From assembly GCF_000731795.2 (NCBI RefSeq), contig NZ_JGVK01000001.1, positions 1-64,000 of the forward strand: a stretch of 64,000 nucleotides of DNA. Direction: 5' to 3'. The notes below the pieces were generated by a model. It saw only the letters and a program-made list of their open reading frames with translations, did no database searches and was not told where the DNA came from. Every line of letters starts with the position of its first letter. The stretch's first letter is position 1. The DNA is from Candidatus Photodesmus blepharonis. GTDB lineage: Bacteria > Pseudomonadota > Gammaproteobacteria > Enterobacterales > Vibrionaceae. This document shows, piece by piece, positions 29,855-41,997 of this stretch. Made by a program: the position numbers and the translations under genes.

Positions 29855-29988
29855 GTGTTTATGGACGGTGGTAGAATTTGGTTGGTATCTGATTAAATAT
29901 CGTTCTAGGGTTTAGGTTTTTTCGTTAGAACATACAGTTGTCAAGCGATACTAAAGTTGTTTACAGAAAGGAATTGGTGACAAATAAC

Positions 29989-31125
29989 ATGTCAAAACGT
30001 GATTTTTACGAAGTATTAGGAGTTAGCCGCGATGCATCTGAGCGTGATATTAAGAAAGCATACAAGCGTTTGGCAATGAAATTTCATCCTGATCGCAATC
30101 CAGGTGATGAATATGCTGCGGATAAATTTAAAGAAGTAAAAGAAGCGTATGAAATCTTGCTCGATCCACAAAAAAAAGCAGCTTATGACCAGTATGGTCA
30201 CACTGTTTTCGAACAAGGTGGTATAGGAGGAAGTGGTTTTAGCAGCCAGGGCGATTTCGGTGATATTTTCGGTGACGTTTTTGGTGATATTTTCGGTGGT
30301 GGTCGTCGCAGTCAATCTCGTGCACAACAGCGAGGAGCTGATTTACGCTATAACATTGAACTATCTTTGGAAGAAGCTGTTCGCGGAGTATCAAAAGAAA
30401 TTGAAGTACCAACGCTGGTTCATTGTAATTCATGCGGTGGTAGTGGTGCTAAGAAAGGTTCGTCTCCGAATAATTGTGGTACTTGCCAGGGGCATGGTCA
30501 AGTCCAGATGCGTCAAGGTTTTTTCGCGGTTCAGCAAACTTGCCCAACTTGTCATGGAAAAGGCAGAATTATTAAGGATCCATGTATTGTCTGTCATGGT
30601 AAAGGTCGTAGGCAAAAAAATAAAACATTGAACGTCAAAATTCCTATTGGCGTTGATACCGGTGATCGTATTCGTTTGTCTGGTGAAGGTGAGGCTGGAG
30701 AGAGAGGAGCACCAGCTGGAGATCTATATGTGCAGGTTCATGTAAAAGAGCATCATATTTTCGAACGTGATGGGAATAATCTTTATTGTGAGGTTCCTGT
30801 TAGTTTTGCGATGGCAGCGCTAGGTGGTGAAGTTCAAGTTCCAACTCTTGATAAGCGTGTCAATCTTAAAGTTTTAGAAGAGACGCAAACTGGCCGTATG
30901 TTTCGAATGAGAGCTAAAGGTGTAAAAAGTGTGCGTGGTGGCGCTGTTGGGGATCTGATTGTTAAACTTGTAGTCGAGACACCAGTCAAACTCAGTCCTC
31001 GACAAAAAGAATTGTTGCGTGAATTTGAAGAATCTTGTGGCGGTGATGCAGCGAATAAGCATAAGCCGAAATCTGAAGGCTTTTTTAATGGTGTTAAGAA
31101 ATTTTTTGATGACTTGACTAGTTAA
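29989..31125 (+). CDS. dnaJ: DnaJ, Hsp40 co-chaperone
   Basis: Stimulates the DnaK ATPase and delivers substrates. The J-domain has HPD in [11 protein letters not shown], followed by a Gly/Phe region ([15 protein letters not shown]). Four zinc motifs CxxCxGxG follow: [24 protein letters not shown] and CIVCHGKG. The C-terminal domains end in [17 protein letters not shown] 29989 gives 378 residues (E. coli 376); GTG 29977 sits closer to an AAAGGA box and would add four residues. Confidence 0.97.
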   Translation: MSKRDFYEVLGVSRDASERDIKKAYKRLAMKFHPDRNPGDEYAADKFKEVKEAYEILLDPQKKAAYDQYGHTVFEQGGIGGSGFSSQGDFGDIFGDVFGDIFGGGRRSQSRAQQRGADLRYNIELSLEEAVRGVSKEIEVPTLVHCNSCGGSGAKKGSSPNNCGTCQGHGQVQMRQGFFAVQQTCPTCHGKGRIIKDPCIVCHGKGRRQKNKTLNVKIPIGVDTGDRIRLSGEGEAGERGAPAGDLYVQVHVKEHHIFERDGNNLYCEVPVSFAMAALGGEVQVPTLDKRVNLKVLEETQTGRMFRMRAKGVKSVRGGAVGDLIVKLVVETPVKLSPRQKELLREFEESCGGDAANKHKPKSEGFFNGVKKFFDDLTS

Positions 31126-31208
31126 GTCGGAAGGTCACTTAATGCAAAATGTGCTTGCTTAAGTAGGTTTTTCAGGGTAGTGTGCCACTAGTTATGGTGA
31201 GTCATTTG

Positions 31209-31685
31209 TCATACCTTATCTTTTTTTCTACGTTCTTTAAAAAAAGTTTGTAACTGGTTTTGGCATTCGTCTTTTAACAGGCCGTTTTCTACCCTGAGAT
31301 GATGGATGTTATTTGCAAATAGGCTGAGCACTATTCCGTCAGGTCTAAATTTTAGACCCGATGTGGCATACACTACACGTTTTACTCGGCTATGTAATAT
31401 AGCACCTGTGCACATTAAACATGGCTCTAGTGTGACGTATAATGTAGCGTTGGGTAGTCGGTAATTTTTTAGTGATCGTCCCGCTTTGCGCAAAGTTTCG
31501 ATTTCCGCATGTGCTGTAGGATCGTGGTTGCGGATAGAACAGTTCCACCCCTCTGCTATTGTTTCTTTGTTTTGAATCAATATGGCTCCGACAGGTACTT
31601 CTCCTTCTTGTTCTGCGTAAGAAGCAAGTTCTATTGCTCGACGCATAAAATTTTCATCTTCTTTAGTGAATTGAAAGCTAGACAA
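31209..31685 (-). CDS. tadA: TadA, tRNA adenosine-34 deaminase
   Basis: Converts A34 of tRNA-Arg (ACG) to inosine. Zinc ligands are His59 in HAE (59-61) and Cys89 and Cys92 in PCLMC, with Glu61 as proton shuttle. The family segments EGEVPVGAILI and HSRVKRVVYA are present. Length is 158 residues (E. coli 167). It converges on dnaJ and diverges from purL. Confidence 0.96.
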   Translation of the reverse strand: MSSFQFTKEDENFMRRAIELASYAEQEGEVPVGAILIQNKETIAEGWNCSIRNHDPTAHAEIETLRKAGRSLKNYRLPNATLYVTLEPCLMCTGAILHSRVKRVVYATSGLKFRPDGIVLSLFANNIHHLRVENGLLKDECQNQLQTFFKERRKKDKV

Positions 31686-32016
31686 AATATAGATTCCTGA
31701 TTTCTGATCTTTAAGTTGATATAACTAGATGTTGAATGCAAATCCATAAATGGGGTGAAATTCCAAGTATTTACAGTAGGATTGTATCCTACATTTCGAG
31801 ATGTCTTCGATAATTTTCCGATCTATAACCTTTAAATATTTTTCTTTTTTCAAAGAAAGAGCGGATTTTGTAATTGTTTTTGCTATTACATCAAAAAATT
31901 AATTGCTTTATAATGAAAGCATGGTAGAGAATATGAAGATGGGTTTTTCATAGCTTTATTCTGCTTTAACCTTAGCGTAAAACGTTTGTTAATTGGACAT
32001 AAAGAGACTTAAGTAC
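31686..32016. other. Divergent region between tadA and purL
   Basis: No gene is seen. A likely sigma-70 promoter for purL has ATTACA (31885-31890), 18 bp, then TATAAT (31909-31914). A palindromic AAACGTTT (31980-31987) just before purL matches only the core of the PurR operator; the outer bases do not fit, so PurR control is doubtful. mltF, often found here, is not recognisable. Confidence 0.45.
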
Positions 32017-35000
32017 ATGAGAATTTTTCGTGGTTCCCCAACTCTTTCAAGGTTTCGTGTTAATAAATTTTTAGAATTCTGTCGTGAATTGAATTTACCT
32101 GTGACGGATATTTATGCTGAATTTATTTACTTTGTTGATCTAGTTTCCGATCTAGAAATATCTGAGGTGGAAAAAATAAACAAATTACTTGCTTATGGTC
32201 CGACAATTAAAAAGTATCAACCTTCCGGTTTGTTACTACTAGTTATTCCTCGTCCAGGGACTATTTCTCCTTGGTCTTCCAATTCAATGGATATAATTAA
32301 CAATTGCAATTTTAAAAAAATTAAACGGCTAGACCGTGGGATAGCTTATTACATTGAAAGCTCATCAGTATTGACAAAATCGCAAATTTTTAAGATAGAA
32401 TCTTTTTTGCATGATCGTATGATGGAGGTTGTATTATCAGACTTTAAGCTAGCAAATGTATTATTTAAAGTAACTCAACCAAAACCCGTTTCAGATATAG
32501 ATTTGTTTGGCGGTGGTCGTCTTGAACTTGAGAAGGTGAATGTTGCTTTAGGCCTTGCTCTTTCTGACGATGAAATTGATTACTTATTAGAGACTTTTAT
32601 TGTGAATCTCAAACGTAATCCAACAGATGTTGAGTTAATGATGTTTTCGCAAACAAATTCTGAACACTGTCGTCATAAAATTTTTAACGCTGATTGGAGT
32701 GTTGATGGTATCAAGCAAAAGAAATCATTGTTTGAAATGATTCAAAATACTTTCCAAACGACTCCTGAGCACATGTTGTCAGCTTACAAAGATAACTCTG
32801 CAGTTATGATGGGTTCAGAAGTAGGTCTTTTTTTTCCAAACCCAGAAACTCATCGCTATGATTATAGTCATGAAAAAGTACATATCTTAATGAAGGTTGA
32901 AACGCACAATCATCCAACGGCGATTTCTCCTTGGCCTGGGGCTGCTACGGGTTCCGGTGGTGAAATTCGTGATGAAGGCGCGACCGGTGTTGGTGGGAAA
33001 CCTAAAGCAGGTTTAGTAGGTTTTACGACCTCGAACCTTCGCATTCCTAATTTTGAGCAACCATGGGAAGTTGATTTTGGTAAACCGGATCGTATTGTTA
33101 CTGCTCTTGACATTATGCTAGAGGGACCACTTGGAAGTGCGGCATTTAATAATGAATTTGGTCGACCTTGCTTACTTGGTTATTTTCGTACCTATGAAGA
33201 AAAAGTAAACTCTCATGCTGGTGAAGAGATCCGTGGTTATCACAAACCAATTATGATTTCTGGTGGTATGGGTAACATTCGTGAAATGCATGTAAATAAA
33301 AAGGAGGTTCCAATAGGGACAAGAGTCATCGTTTTAGGTGGTCCAGCTATGAATATAGGTCTTGGAGGTAGTGCAGCATCTTCTATGGCGTCTGGAAAGT
33401 TGTCTAAAAGCTTGGATTTTTCTTCTGTTCAACGCGCTAATCCAGAAATGGAACGTCGCTGTCAAGAGGTGATAGATCGTTGTTGTCACTTAGGTACTTC
33501 CAATCCGATTTTATTTATTCATGATGTAGGTGCAGGTGGCCTGTCTAATGCGTTGCCAGAGTTTGTTAACGATCGGAAACGTGGTGGTCTTTTTAAATTG
33601 CGTGATATAGCAAACGCTGAGTTAGGTATGAGTCCATTAGAAATTTGGTGCAATGAATCTCAAGAACGTTATGTTCTGGCAGTTTCTCCTAAAAAAATGG
33701 GAGTATTTGATGCTATCTGTAAACGTGAGCGTGCACCGTACTCAGTAGTCGGTACTATAACTGAGGAACGAAAACTCAAAGTGGAAGATGAATATTTTGG
33801 TAATACACCAATCGATGTGCCAATGGACATTCTATTAGGTAGAGCTCCTAAAATGCGCTATAACGCAAAAACACTTAAGGCGAGACGTTCAACCATTGAT
33901 CTTGTTGGTATTGAAATCAATGAAGCAGTAGATCGTATATTGCGCCTTCCAAGTGTTGCTGAAAAAACCTTCCTAGTTACAATTGGTGATCGTTCAGTGA
34001 GCGGTCTTGTTGTGCGCGATCAAATGGTTGGCCCTTGGCAAATTCCAGTGGCTAACTGTGCGGTCACTGCTTCAAGTTATAATGCTTATTATGGTGAGGC
34101 GATGTCTATAGGTGAGCGTCCTCCTGTCGCATTGATAGATTTTGCTGCCTCAGCTCGTTTAGCAGTAGGAGAGGCAATAACTAATATTGCGGCAACAAAT
34201 ATTGGTGATATTAAACGTGTTAAGTTGTCAGCTAATTGGATGTCTTCAATAGATCATCCTGGCGAGGATTCCGGTCTTTATGAAGCAGTTAAGGCAATAA
34301 GTGAAGAGTTTTGTCCGGCACTGGGTCTTACTATTCCTGTAGGTAAAGATTCAACGTCAATGAAAACTAGATGGGAAGAAAATGGTAAAGAAAAAGAAGT
34401 TACTTCTCCGCTTTCTTTAATTATAACTGCCTTTGCTCGTGTAGAAGATGTTCGCAAGACAATTACTCCACAATTGAGAATAAATCTTGATAGTTCCCTT
34501 GTTCTTATTGACCTTAGTAATGGTAGGAATCGTTTAGGCGCAACAGCGTTAACTCAGGTTTATAATCAGCTTGGTGATGAATCAGCAGATGTTGATGATG
34601 TGCTAAAATTGAAAGGATTTTATTCTAGCATACAAGCGTTAATAGAAGATAATCAAATTATTGCTTACCACGATAAAGGTGATGGAGGTTTGTTTATCAC
34701 TTTAGCTGAAATGGCATTTGCAGGTCATTGTGGTATAAAAGTAAATATTGAAGAGTTGGGTATAGATGCATTGAGTGTGTTATTCAATGAAGAGTTAGGT
34801 GCAGTAATTCAGATTAAAAATGAAAATATAAATTCAGTTTTTTCTGTTTTGACGGATAATGGTTTAGAAGGATGTTTTCATATTATCGGTCATGTTGAAA
34901 GTTCTGATGAGTTTACAATTACTTCTGGTAAAAAAGTCATTATTCAGCGTAGTCGTACTAAATTACGTAGTATTTGGGCAGAAACAACGTATCAGATGCA

Positions 35001-35907
35001 AGCTTTAAGAGATAACTCAGCTTGTGCGCGTCAAGAATATGAAGCAAAGAAAGACAATTTAGATCCAGGTTTGAGTGTAAAACTAAGCTTTGATGTAAAT
35101 GAAGATATTTTATTTATGGTAAACATAAGTGCTAAGCCTAGAGTAGCCATTCTACGTGAGCAGGGTGTGAATTCTTACCTTGAAATGGCTGCTGCATTTC
35201 ATCGCGCGGGCTTTGAAGTTATTGACGTTCATATGAGTGATATCATTGCTGGGCAAGTAACATTGCACGGATATATTGGCCTAGTTGCTTGTGGTGGTTT
35301 TTCTTACGGTGATGTATTAGGAGCAGGTGAAGGTTGGGCGAAATCTATTTTATTCAATGAAAACACTAGCGATCAATTTGAAAATTTTTTTAAGCGTAAG
35401 GACACTTTTTCTCTTGGTGTGTGTAATGGTTGTCAAATGCTGTCTAATTTGCGTTCTTTGATACCTGGAGCTGAAAATTGGCCTCGTTTTGTACGTAATG
35501 AATCTGAGCGTTTTGAATCTCGTTTTAGTTTAGTGAAAATTCAGAAGTCGGAATCCATTTTTTTCAGTGGTATGGAAGGATCTCATATGCCGATAGCGGT
35601 ATCTCATGGTGAAGGGCGTATGGAAGTACGTAATGATGAGCACTTAGATGCAATCGAAAACTCAGGTATTGTAGCATTACGTTATATTGATAATTATGGC
35701 AATCCAACACAACAGTATCCTAATAATCCAAATGGTTCGCCAAATGCGATTACAGGTTTAACAACAAAAGATGGCTCTGTGACAATTATGATGCCTCATC
35801 CAGAGCGTGTATTTCGTACAATTTCAAATTCTTGGGTTCCAGATGGGTGGGGAGAAAATGGTGCTTGGATGCGTATGTTTCAAAACGCGAGAAAATACAT
35901 TGGCTAG
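32017..35907 (+). CDS. purL: PurL, phosphoribosylformylglycinamidine synthase
   Basis: The large-form FGAM synthase of purine synthesis, with 1296 residues (E. coli 1295). ATG 32017 gives [19 protein letters not shown], the family start. The synthetase part has [34 protein letters not shown] and [13 protein letters not shown]. The glutaminase domain has nucleophile Cys in [12 protein letters not shown] and the His/Glu pair in [11 protein letters not shown]. All key motifs are intact. Together with guaBA it supports independent purine synthesis, at least in part. Confidence 0.98.
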   Translation: MRIFRGSPTLSRFRVNKFLEFCRELNLPVTDIYAEFIYFVDLVSDLEISEVEKINKLLAYGPTIKKYQPSGLLLLVIPRPGTISPWSSNSMDIINNCNFKKIKRLDRGIAYYIESSSVLTKSQIFKIESFLHDRMMEVVLSDFKLANVLFKVTQPKPVSDIDLFGGGRLELEKVNVALGLALSDDEIDYLLETFIVNLKRNPTDVELMMFSQTNSEHCRHKIFNADWSVDGIKQKKSLFEMIQNTFQTTPEHMLSAYKDNSAVMMGSEVGLFFPNPETHRYDYSHEKVHILMKVETHNHPTAISPWPGAATGSGGEIRDEGATGVGGKPKAGLVGFTTSNLRIPNFEQPWEVDFGKPDRIVTALDIMLEGPLGSAAFNNEFGRPCLLGYFRTYEEKVNSHAGEEIRGYHKPIMISGGMGNIREMHVNKKEVPIGTRVIVLGGPAMNIGLGGSAASSMASGKLSKSLDFSSVQRANPEMERRCQEVIDRCCHLGTSNPILFIHDVGAGGLSNALPEFVNDRKRGGLFKLRDIANAELGMSPLEIWCNESQERYVLAVSPKKMGVFDAICKRERAPYSVVGTITEERKLKVEDEYFGNTPIDVPMDILLGRAPKMRYNAKTLKARRSTIDLVGIEINEAVDRILRLPSVAEKTFLVTIGDRSVSGLVVRDQMVGPWQIPVANCAVTASSYNAYYGEAMSIGERPPVALIDFAASARLAVGEAITNIAATNIGDIKRVKLSANWMSSIDHPGEDSGLYEAVKAISEEFCPALGLTIPVGKDSTSMKTRWEENGKEKEVTSPLSLIITAFARVEDVRKTITPQLRINLDSSLVLIDLSNGRNRLGATALTQVYNQLGDESADVDDVLKLKGFYSSIQALIEDNQIIAYHDKGDGGLFITLAEMAFAGHCGIKVNIEELGIDALSVLFNEELGAVIQIKNENINSVFSVLTDNGLEGCFHIIGHVESSDEFTITSGKKVIIQRSRTKLRSIWAETTYQMQALRDNSACARQEYEAKKDNLDPGLSVKLSFDVNEDILFMVNISAKPRVAILREQGVNSYLEMAAAFHRAGFEVIDVHMSDIIAGQVTLHGYIGLVACGGFSYGDVLGAGEGWAKSILFNENTSDQFENFFKRKDTFSLGVCNGCQMLSNLRSLIPGAENWPRFVRNESERFESRFSLVKIQKSESIFFSGMEGSHMPIAVSHGEGRMEVRNDEHLDAIENSGIVALRYIDNYGNPTQQYPNNPNGSPNAITGLTTKDGSVTIMMPHPERVFRTISNSWVPDGWGENGAWMRMFQNARKYIG

Positions 35908-36006
35908 TGAAGCAACAGTTACTTTTGCTTCAACGAATTAGAAAGAGTGTGCTGGAAAATCGTATATTAATAAAGAGTGAAATTCTTGCAACCTTTGATG
36001 TTTTTA

Positions 36007-37740
36007 TCAAGAAAATTGTGTTTTTATGTACGCAATAAAATTAGAAATTGGTACTAATTTTTTTATACCAGAGCGACGGTTTTTGTATTCAAAGTTGCCT
36101 TCGTTAAGATTATCATCGCTAATAACAATAATATGAGGAACACCTATAAGTTCGATATCAGAGAACATCACGCCTAATCGTTCTTTACGATCGTCTAGCA
36201 ATATATCAATACCTTCAAAAGTGAGACTGGTATAAAGTTTTTCAACTGCATCTTTGACGTGTTTAGATTTATGCATATTTATTGGTATGATGGCTGCTTG
36301 GAAAGGTGCAGTTGCATTTTTTGGCCAAGTGATGCCGCGGTTGTCGTTATTCTGTTCGATTATGGCCGCAATCATTCGGGTACAGCCAATACCATAGCAA
36401 CCCATTTCTATAATTTTCTTTTTACCATTGGGGCCAAGAACAGAGGCGTTCATTGATTTAGAGTATTTGTTACCTAGCTGGAATATATGACCGACTTCGA
36501 TACCACGTTTAATTAGTAGTTTACCTTGACCACATGGACTAGGATCGTTTTCTATCACGTTACGCAAATCTGCTACTCGTTTTAATTCAACATCGCGTTT
36601 CCAATTGATACCAAAATAGTGTTTTCCGTCAATATTGGCACCGGCGATAAAATCGCTCATTATTGCAACGGAATGGTCAACAATGAATGGTACTTGGAGT
36701 CCGACAGGACCGGTTGAATTAGGATTTGCTCCGATTAAATTACGAACTTCTTTTTCGCTTGCCATAGTCAGTGGAGAAGCAACTTCGGGTAAATTCTCTG
36801 CTTTGCTTTGATTTAAATCATGATTACTTTGTATTATTAGCGCGATAATTGAACTTGAAATTTTGTCAGATGCTTTGACAAATAGAGTTTTTACGATTTT
36901 ATTGCTTGTAAGGTTGTACTGTTTTACGAGTTCTGGAATTGTTTTTATATTTTGGGTGTTAATCAGTTTCAAATCCTGAGTTGGAGCACCGCATTTAGAA
37001 GTAGGTATTAAAACTTCAGCTTTTTCAATATTTGCTGCGTAATTAGAGTGAGAAGAGAAAACAATTAGATCTTCACCGCTTTCTGCTAATGCATGGAATT
37101 CATGAGAGTTATCACCTCCAATAGAACCTGTTGTCGCAAGTACTGCTCGAAAATTTAAGCCGACACGGGTGAATATGTTGCAGTATGCTTGGTACATAGC
37201 TTCATATGTTTCGAGTAGGCTTTTTTTATCTAAGTGAAAAGAGTAGGCATCTTTCATGATGAACTCTCTGGAACGCATGATGCCAAAGCGTGGACGAATT
37301 TCATCGCGAAATTTAGTTTGAATTTGGTATAGTTTTAATGGAAGTTGTTTATAGGAATTTATTTCCCTTCTCACTATATTTGTCATTACCTCTTCATGAG
37401 TTGGTCCAAGTACGAATTGTCTGTTATGACGGTCTGAAATACGTAGCAGTTCAGGGCCGAATTTGTTCCAGCGTCCTGTTTCTTTCCAAAGTTCAGAAGG
37501 TTGCACTACAGGCATAAGGATTTCTACAGCACCTATATTTTCCATTTCTTCATGGATAATTTTTTCAATTTTACGAAGAATGCGTAGACCTGTGGGTAAC
37601 CAAGTATACAGCCCTGAAGCTAACTGACGGATCATCCCTGCACGTATCATCAGTTGATGGCTTATCAATTCAGAATCACTTGGAGTTTCTTTTAGAGTAG
37701 AGAGTAGATATTCACTGGTACGCATTGATGGTATATCCAT
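36007..37740 (-). CDS. proS: ProS, prolyl-tRNA synthetase (bacterial type)
   Basis: A class II synthetase charging tRNA-Pro. The bacterial form has an inserted editing domain between motifs 2 and 3, seen here at about residues 230-400 ([33 protein letters not shown]). Motif 2 is [20 protein letters not shown], and motif 3 includes [16 protein letters not shown]. Length is 577 residues (E. coli 572). It converges on purL. Confidence 0.97.
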   Translation of the reverse strand: MDIPSMRTSEYLLSTLKETPSDSELISHQLMIRAGMIRQLASGLYTWLPTGLRILRKIEKIIHEEMENIGAVEILMPVVQPSELWKETGRWNKFGPELLRISDRHNRQFVLGPTHEEVMTNIVRREINSYKQLPLKLYQIQTKFRDEIRPRFGIMRSREFIMKDAYSFHLDKKSLLETYEAMYQAYCNIFTRVGLNFRAVLATTGSIGGDNSHEFHALAESGEDLIVFSSHSNYAANIEKAEVLIPTSKCGAPTQDLKLINTQNIKTIPELVKQYNLTSNKIVKTLFVKASDKISSSIIALIIQSNHDLNQSKAENLPEVASPLTMASEKEVRNLIGANPNSTGPVGLQVPFIVDHSVAIMSDFIAGANIDGKHYFGINWKRDVELKRVADLRNVIENDPSPCGQGKLLIKRGIEVGHIFQLGNKYSKSMNASVLGPNGKKKIIEMGCYGIGCTRMIAAIIEQNNDNRGITWPKNATAPFQAAIIPINMHKSKHVKDAVEKLYTSLTFEGIDILLDDRKERLGVMFSDIELIGVPHIIVISDDNLNEGNFEYKNRRSGIKKLVPISNFIAYIKTQFS

Positions 37741-37889
37741 TTGTTTTTAATGTAAAGAAAGTCACTAAAAAGTTGTCAGCAAACAACAAAATTGTGAAAA
37801 TAGATTTCAACTTGAAAAAAATAAGATAAACCTATCGCATATTTTTACATATAGTTTATTTTCAATTGAGAAATTGCTCAAATTTCTAA

Positions 37890-39755
37890 CTATTTAAGCA
37901 GATAGTGCTTAATTGTTTTTTCAATACCTTTTGCATCGAGACCAAGTTCTGCACGCATTTCTTCTTGTGATCCTTGTCCGATGAATTTGTCTGGTAAGCC
38001 AAGGTTAAGCACTGGTTTTATAAGTTTTGCTTTCATCATATATTCAAGCACCGCGGTACCAGCGCCACCTAAAATTGAATTTTCTTCTACAGTAACGAGC
38101 AGATCATGACTTTTAGAGAGTTGTTCAATGAGTTTTTTATCTAACGGTTTAACAAAACGCATATCAGCAACTGTAGTATTCAGTTTTTCTGCCACCTCTA
38201 ATATATTAGATAGCAAAATACCAAAATTCAGTATAGCTATTTTTTTCCCTTTTCGAAGAATACGACCTTTTCCAATTTCAAATGTACTGAATTGAGTCTG
38301 AATTTCAGCGCCTACTCCATTGCCGCGAGGATAACGAACCGCACTTGGACCACTATGTTGATAGCCGGTATAGAGCATTTGTCGGCATTCATTTTCATCG
38401 CTAGGCACCATTATAGTTATGTTTGGAATGCATCGCATAAAACTTAGATCGAACGCACCTTGGTGCGTTTCTCCATCCGCGCCAACTAAACCAGCGCGAT
38501 CAATAGCAAACATTACTGGTAGATTCATAATTGCAACATCATGGATTAATTGATCGTATGCACGCTGCAAGAAAGTTGAATAAATGGCTACAATTGGTTT
38601 TTTTCCGGAAATTGCCATACCAGTAGCGAGAGTTACCGCGTGTTGCTCTGCTATAGCAACATCAAAATATTGTTCTGGAAATTTTTTTGAGAAACGTACC
38701 ATTCCAGAACCTTCTCGCATTGCTGGAGTGATGGCCATCAGTTTAGGATCTTGTGCTGCCATATCGCATAGGAAGTCACCAAAAATTTTTGAAAAAGTTT
38801 GTATTGTATTGCTGCTTTTAGGTAGGTTCGGAGAGTTAGGATTAAATTTAGGTACACCATGATAACCAATGGGATCTTTTTCTGCGGGCTCGTAGCCTTT
38901 ACCTTTCTTAGTGGTGATGTGTAAGAATTGAGGTCCTTTTAAATCACGCATATTTTTTAAAGTTTTGATAAGTTCATTTATATCATGACCATCAATTGGT
39001 CCGATATAATTGAAACCTAATTCTTCAAATAACGTGCCTGGAACAACCATACCTTTTAGATGCTCTTCAGTGCGTCGTACTAGTTTTTTAATTGATGGAA
39101 TACCAGATAGCACTTTTTTGCTTCCTTCTCTAATGGAGGTATATAGATTTCCAGAAAGTACTTGTGCCAAATGATTGTTGAGTGCACCAACATTTTCTGA
39201 AATTGACATTTCGTTATCATTTAGAACAACCAACATATCTGGGTGGATATCCCCTGCATGGTTCATCGCTTCAAATGCCATGCCTGCAGTAATCGAGCCA
39301 TCACCAATCACACTAACAACTTTGCGGTTTTTCCCTTCTTTAGCAATGCTGATAGCGATACCCAGTGCAGCACTAATGGAAGTAGAAGAGTGGCCAACGG
39401 ACAGTGTATCGTATTCACTTTCTTCGCGCCAGGGAAAAGGATGTAGGCCATTTTTTTGTCGAATAGTTGACATTTTATCTCGACGATTAGTGAGAATTTT
39501 ATGCGGATAAGCTTGGTGTCCTACATCCCAAATAAGTTGGTCAAAGGGAGTTTGATATACATAGTGTAATGCTACAGTTAGCTCTACTGTGCCTAAACCA
39601 GAAGCTAAATGACCACTAGATTGGCTTACTGAATTCAATAAATACATGCGTAATTCATCACATAACTGAGGCAGTGCTTCTTTTGGTAAAGTACGTAACT
39701 CGTGAGGTGTGTTTGCTATAGCCAATGTTGGATACTGTGAAATATTAAAGTTCAT
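37890..39755 (-). CDS. dxs: Dxs, 1-deoxy-D-xylulose-5-phosphate synthase
   Basis: A thiamine-diphosphate enzyme at the entry of the MEP pathway, with 621 residues (E. coli 620). The ThDP motif [18 protein letters not shown] and the catalytic-pocket segments [13 protein letters not shown] and [13 protein letters not shown] are present; the transketolase C-terminal domain ends near [12 protein letters not shown]. It is the last gene of the xseB-ispA-dxs operon, 24 bp after ispA. IspG, further left, is a later step of the pathway. Confidence 0.98.
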   Translation of the reverse strand: MNFNISQYPTLAIANTPHELRTLPKEALPQLCDELRMYLLNSVSQSSGHLASGLGTVELTVALHYVYQTPFDQLIWDVGHQAYPHKILTNRRDKMSTIRQKNGLHPFPWREESEYDTLSVGHSSTSISAALGIAISIAKEGKNRKVVSVIGDGSITAGMAFEAMNHAGDIHPDMLVVLNDNEMSISENVGALNNHLAQVLSGNLYTSIREGSKKVLSGIPSIKKLVRRTEEHLKGMVVPGTLFEELGFNYIGPIDGHDINELIKTLKNMRDLKGPQFLHITTKKGKGYEPAEKDPIGYHGVPKFNPNSPNLPKSSNTIQTFSKIFGDFLCDMAAQDPKLMAITPAMREGSGMVRFSKKFPEQYFDVAIAEQHAVTLATGMAISGKKPIVAIYSTFLQRAYDQLIHDVAIMNLPVMFAIDRAGLVGADGETHQGAFDLSFMRCIPNITIMVPSDENECRQMLYTGYQHSGPSAVRYPRGNGVGAEIQTQFSTFEIGKGRILRKGKKIAILNFGILLSNILEVAEKLNTTVADMRFVKPLDKKLIEQLSKSHDLLVTVEENSILGGAGTAVLEYMMKAKLIKPVLNLGLPDKFIGQGSQEEMRAELGLDAKGIEKTIKHYLLK

Positions 39756-39779
39756 ATAATATGTGCTTATTAGTGATCG

Positions 39780-40673
39780 CTAGCTGTCGCGGTCGATGAT
39801 ATAACAAGCGAACTTTTCAAGCAATTCTGTGTTGTATGGAATTGCATCTAAAGCTTGGAGTGCTTCTTCTAATAGAATCTTGGATTTGTTAATAGCATTA
39901 TTTAAACCAAGTAGAGCGGGATAAGTGCTTTTATTTAACTGCTGATCAGAACCTTGTGGTTTTCCTAATGTTTCTGTGTTACTGATAACATCTAAAATGT
40001 CGTCTTGCACTTGGAAAGCTAGACCAATTGAATCAGCATACCTATCTAATTGGTGCATAATATCAACTCCTTTGCTTCCAGCTGCTAAGGCACCTAAACG
40101 AATGGCGCACTTAATTAATGCACCAGTTTTATTGCGATAAATTTCTTCTAATTCACTAAGAGAAATTTCTCGACTTTCAGCTTCGAGATCTAAAAATTGT
40201 CCCATGCACATACCATGTGCACCGGATGCTTGTGCCAATAATTGAACCATTTTGATGCGATTTTGTTCTGCTTGTTTGTGCAAATTGCCTTCTGAAAGAA
40301 TAGTGAAAGCTAGTGTTTGTAATGCATCTCCAGTCAATATCGCTGTTGCTTCGTCAAATTTAATATGACAAGTTGGTTGTCCACGACGTAAACTATCATC
40401 ATCCATCGAAGGAAGATCGTCATGGATTAAAGAGTAAGCATGGATACACTCAACGGCTGATGCAGGAGTGTCTAATTGTTCTGCGGAGCAGCCTAGTATT
40501 TTACCTGTAATATATACTAAAAATGGTCGAGCACGCTTTCCCCCGATCAAACTATAACGCATTGCTTTAATCAAAGATTGATGTTGATGAGGAAACCGGT
40601 TTAGCCATATATTAAGCTGGCAATTGTTTCTTTTGCGATAAGAGGTCAAGATCTCTTCATAATTGCTTTTCAT
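39780..40673 (-). CDS. ispA: IspA, farnesyl diphosphate synthase
   Basis: Condenses IPP with DMAPP/GPP to give farnesyl diphosphate, the precursor of undecaprenyl phosphate and quinone tails. The first Asp-rich motif is HDDLPSMDDDSLRRG and the second QVQDDILDVISNTE, both complete. Length is 297 residues (E. coli 299). Its start lies three bases after the xseB stop, so the two are translationally linked. Confidence 0.97.
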   Translation of the reverse strand: MKSNYEEILTSYRKRNNCQLNIWLNRFPHQHQSLIKAMRYSLIGGKRARPFLVYITGKILGCSAEQLDTPASAVECIHAYSLIHDDLPSMDDDSLRRGQPTCHIKFDEATAILTGDALQTLAFTILSEGNLHKQAEQNRIKMVQLLAQASGAHGMCMGQFLDLEAESREISLSELEEIYRNKTGALIKCAIRLGALAAGSKGVDIMHQLDRYADSIGLAFQVQDDILDVISNTETLGKPQGSDQQLNKSTYPALLGLNNAINKSKILLEEALQALDAIPYNTELLEKFACYIIDRDS

Positions 40674-40676
40674 TTA

Positions 40677-40922
40677 TTATTCTGTATTGCTATTGAAATC
40701 AATAAGCCGCGGGTTTTCATCATTATTTTGCAATAAAATTTTCACTCGTTGCTCAACATCGGCAAGTTTGTTTTGACCTTCCCGAGCAAGGTAAATACCG
40801 TATTCAAATTTTTTTAACGCATTATCTAAGGTTAGGTTGCCGTTTTCCAACTCATGAACTAAGGTATCAAGTTCTTCAAGTGTTGCCTCAAACGACATAT
40901 CTCTTAGTTTTTCGTTTGTCAT
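40677..40922 (-). CDS. xseB: XseB, exodeoxyribonuclease VII small subunit
   Basis: An 81-residue helical subunit that coats XseA and restrains its nuclease. The conserved core is SFEATLEELDTLVHELENGN and LDNALKKFEYGI. Length is E. coli-like (80). It heads the xseB-ispA-dxs operon and diverges from pomA, exactly the Vibrio arrangement. Confidence 0.95.
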   Translation of the reverse strand: MTNEKLRDMSFEATLEELDTLVHELENGNLTLDNALKKFEYGIYLAREGQNKLADVEQRVKILLQNNDENPRLIDFNSNTE

Positions 40923-41097
40923 AATTCATCCATATTTTAAAGAAAATTAGAGAAAAGCTATCTTGGTTGCAATTATGTTAAAATGCAACAAGTGCTCTAT
41001 ATCTTGCACCTTCATCCTGATTTAATCAGATTGTAACAAAGTGTTTAGTAATCATCAGATTTATTTTGTTAGTTTTGAGTGTAGAATGTCAGGAGCG

Positions 41098-41127
41098 TTG
41101 TAGTCTAGAAATTAAACTTTCTATAAT
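41098..41127 (+). promoter_or_regulatory. Candidate pomAB promoter
   Basis: TTGTAG (41098-41103) and a perfect TATAAT (41122-41127), 18 bp apart, lie about 94 bp before the pomA start. It looks like a sigma-70 promoter; no FliA-type flagellar promoter is seen. Confidence 0.4.
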
Positions 41128-41220
41128 CTGCTTGAATAGAGATTACTTTCAGCTTTAGCAATGCTAGTTGAATATCTTAACTTACGTTTTATATTCAAAA
41201 ATATACCAGAGGAGTATTTT

Positions 41221-41985
41221 GTGGATTTAGCAACATTGCTAGGATTTATAGGTGGTATGGTTTTCGTTATCACAGCAATGATTTTGAGTGGCAGCATTGT
41301 GATGTTTTTTGATGTTACATCAATTTTGATTGTTGTTGGCGGTTCAACTTCCGTTGTGCTAATGAAGTTCACTATAAGGCAGTTTTTTGGTGCAGCAAAA
41401 ATTGCTGGCAAAGCATTTATATTTAAAATGGATGAACCAGAAGATTTGATCAGCAGAATAATTGAAATGGCTGATTCAGCTAGAAAAGGCGGTTTTCTTG
41501 CTTTAGAAGAAATACAAATTACCAATAGTTTTATGCAGAAAGGTATTGATTTATTGGTTGACGGTTATGATGCTGACGTAGTGCGATCAGCATTGCAAAA
41601 AGATATTGCTTTAACTGATGAACGTCATGAGCGAGGTTCAGCAGTATTTCGTGCTTTTGGCGATGTGGCACCTGCTATGGGGATGATTGGTACTTTAGTT
41701 GGTTTGGTTGCGATGCTTTCCAATATGGATGACCCAAAAGCTATAGGTCCTGCGATGGCAATAGCGCTTTTAACAACGCTTTATGGTGCAATTCTTTCTA
41801 ATATGGTATTTCTTCCGATTGCTGATAAGCTCTCTCTTCGTCGTGAACAAGGTAGATTGAATCGTCGCTTGGTTATGGATGGAATACTAGCCATTCAAGA
41901 TGGTCAGAATCCGCGTGTGATAGATAATTATTTAAAAAACTATCTTAATGAAAGTAAACGTACTTTTAATGTTGATAGCGAATGA
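41221..41985 (+). CDS. pomA: PomA, sodium-driven flagellar stator subunit A
   Basis: With PomB it forms the Na+ channel that turns the polar flagellum of vibrios. GTG 41221 follows GAGGAG and gives (M)DLATLLGFIGGMVFVITAM, the known PomA start; the frame is open 60 bp further. Four transmembrane helices and the cytoplasmic loop (ARKGGFLALEEI) are recognisable, as are the PAMGMIGTLVGLVAMLSNMDD and LLTTLYGAILSNMVFLP helices, both close to V. alginolyticus PomA as recalled. It has 254 residues. pomB follows after 12 bp. Confidence 0.97.
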   Translation: MDLATLLGFIGGMVFVITAMILSGSIVMFFDVTSILIVVGGSTSVVLMKFTIRQFFGAAKIAGKAFIFKMDEPEDLISRIIEMADSARKGGFLALEEIQITNSFMQKGIDLLVDGYDADVVRSALQKDIALTDERHERGSAVFRAFGDVAPAMGMIGTLVGLVAMLSNMDDPKAIGPAMAIALLTTLYGAILSNMVFLPIADKLSLRREQGRLNRRLVMDGILAIQDGQNPRVIDNYLKNYLNESKRTFNVDSE

Positions 41986-41997
41986 GTAAGGTGAAAT

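Noticed and set aside
31980-31987. PurR operator before purL
   Set aside because: Only the central AAACGTTT palindrome fits. The outer bases of the 16 bp PurR site do not match, and an 8 bp palindrome of this kind is not rare in AT-rich DNA.
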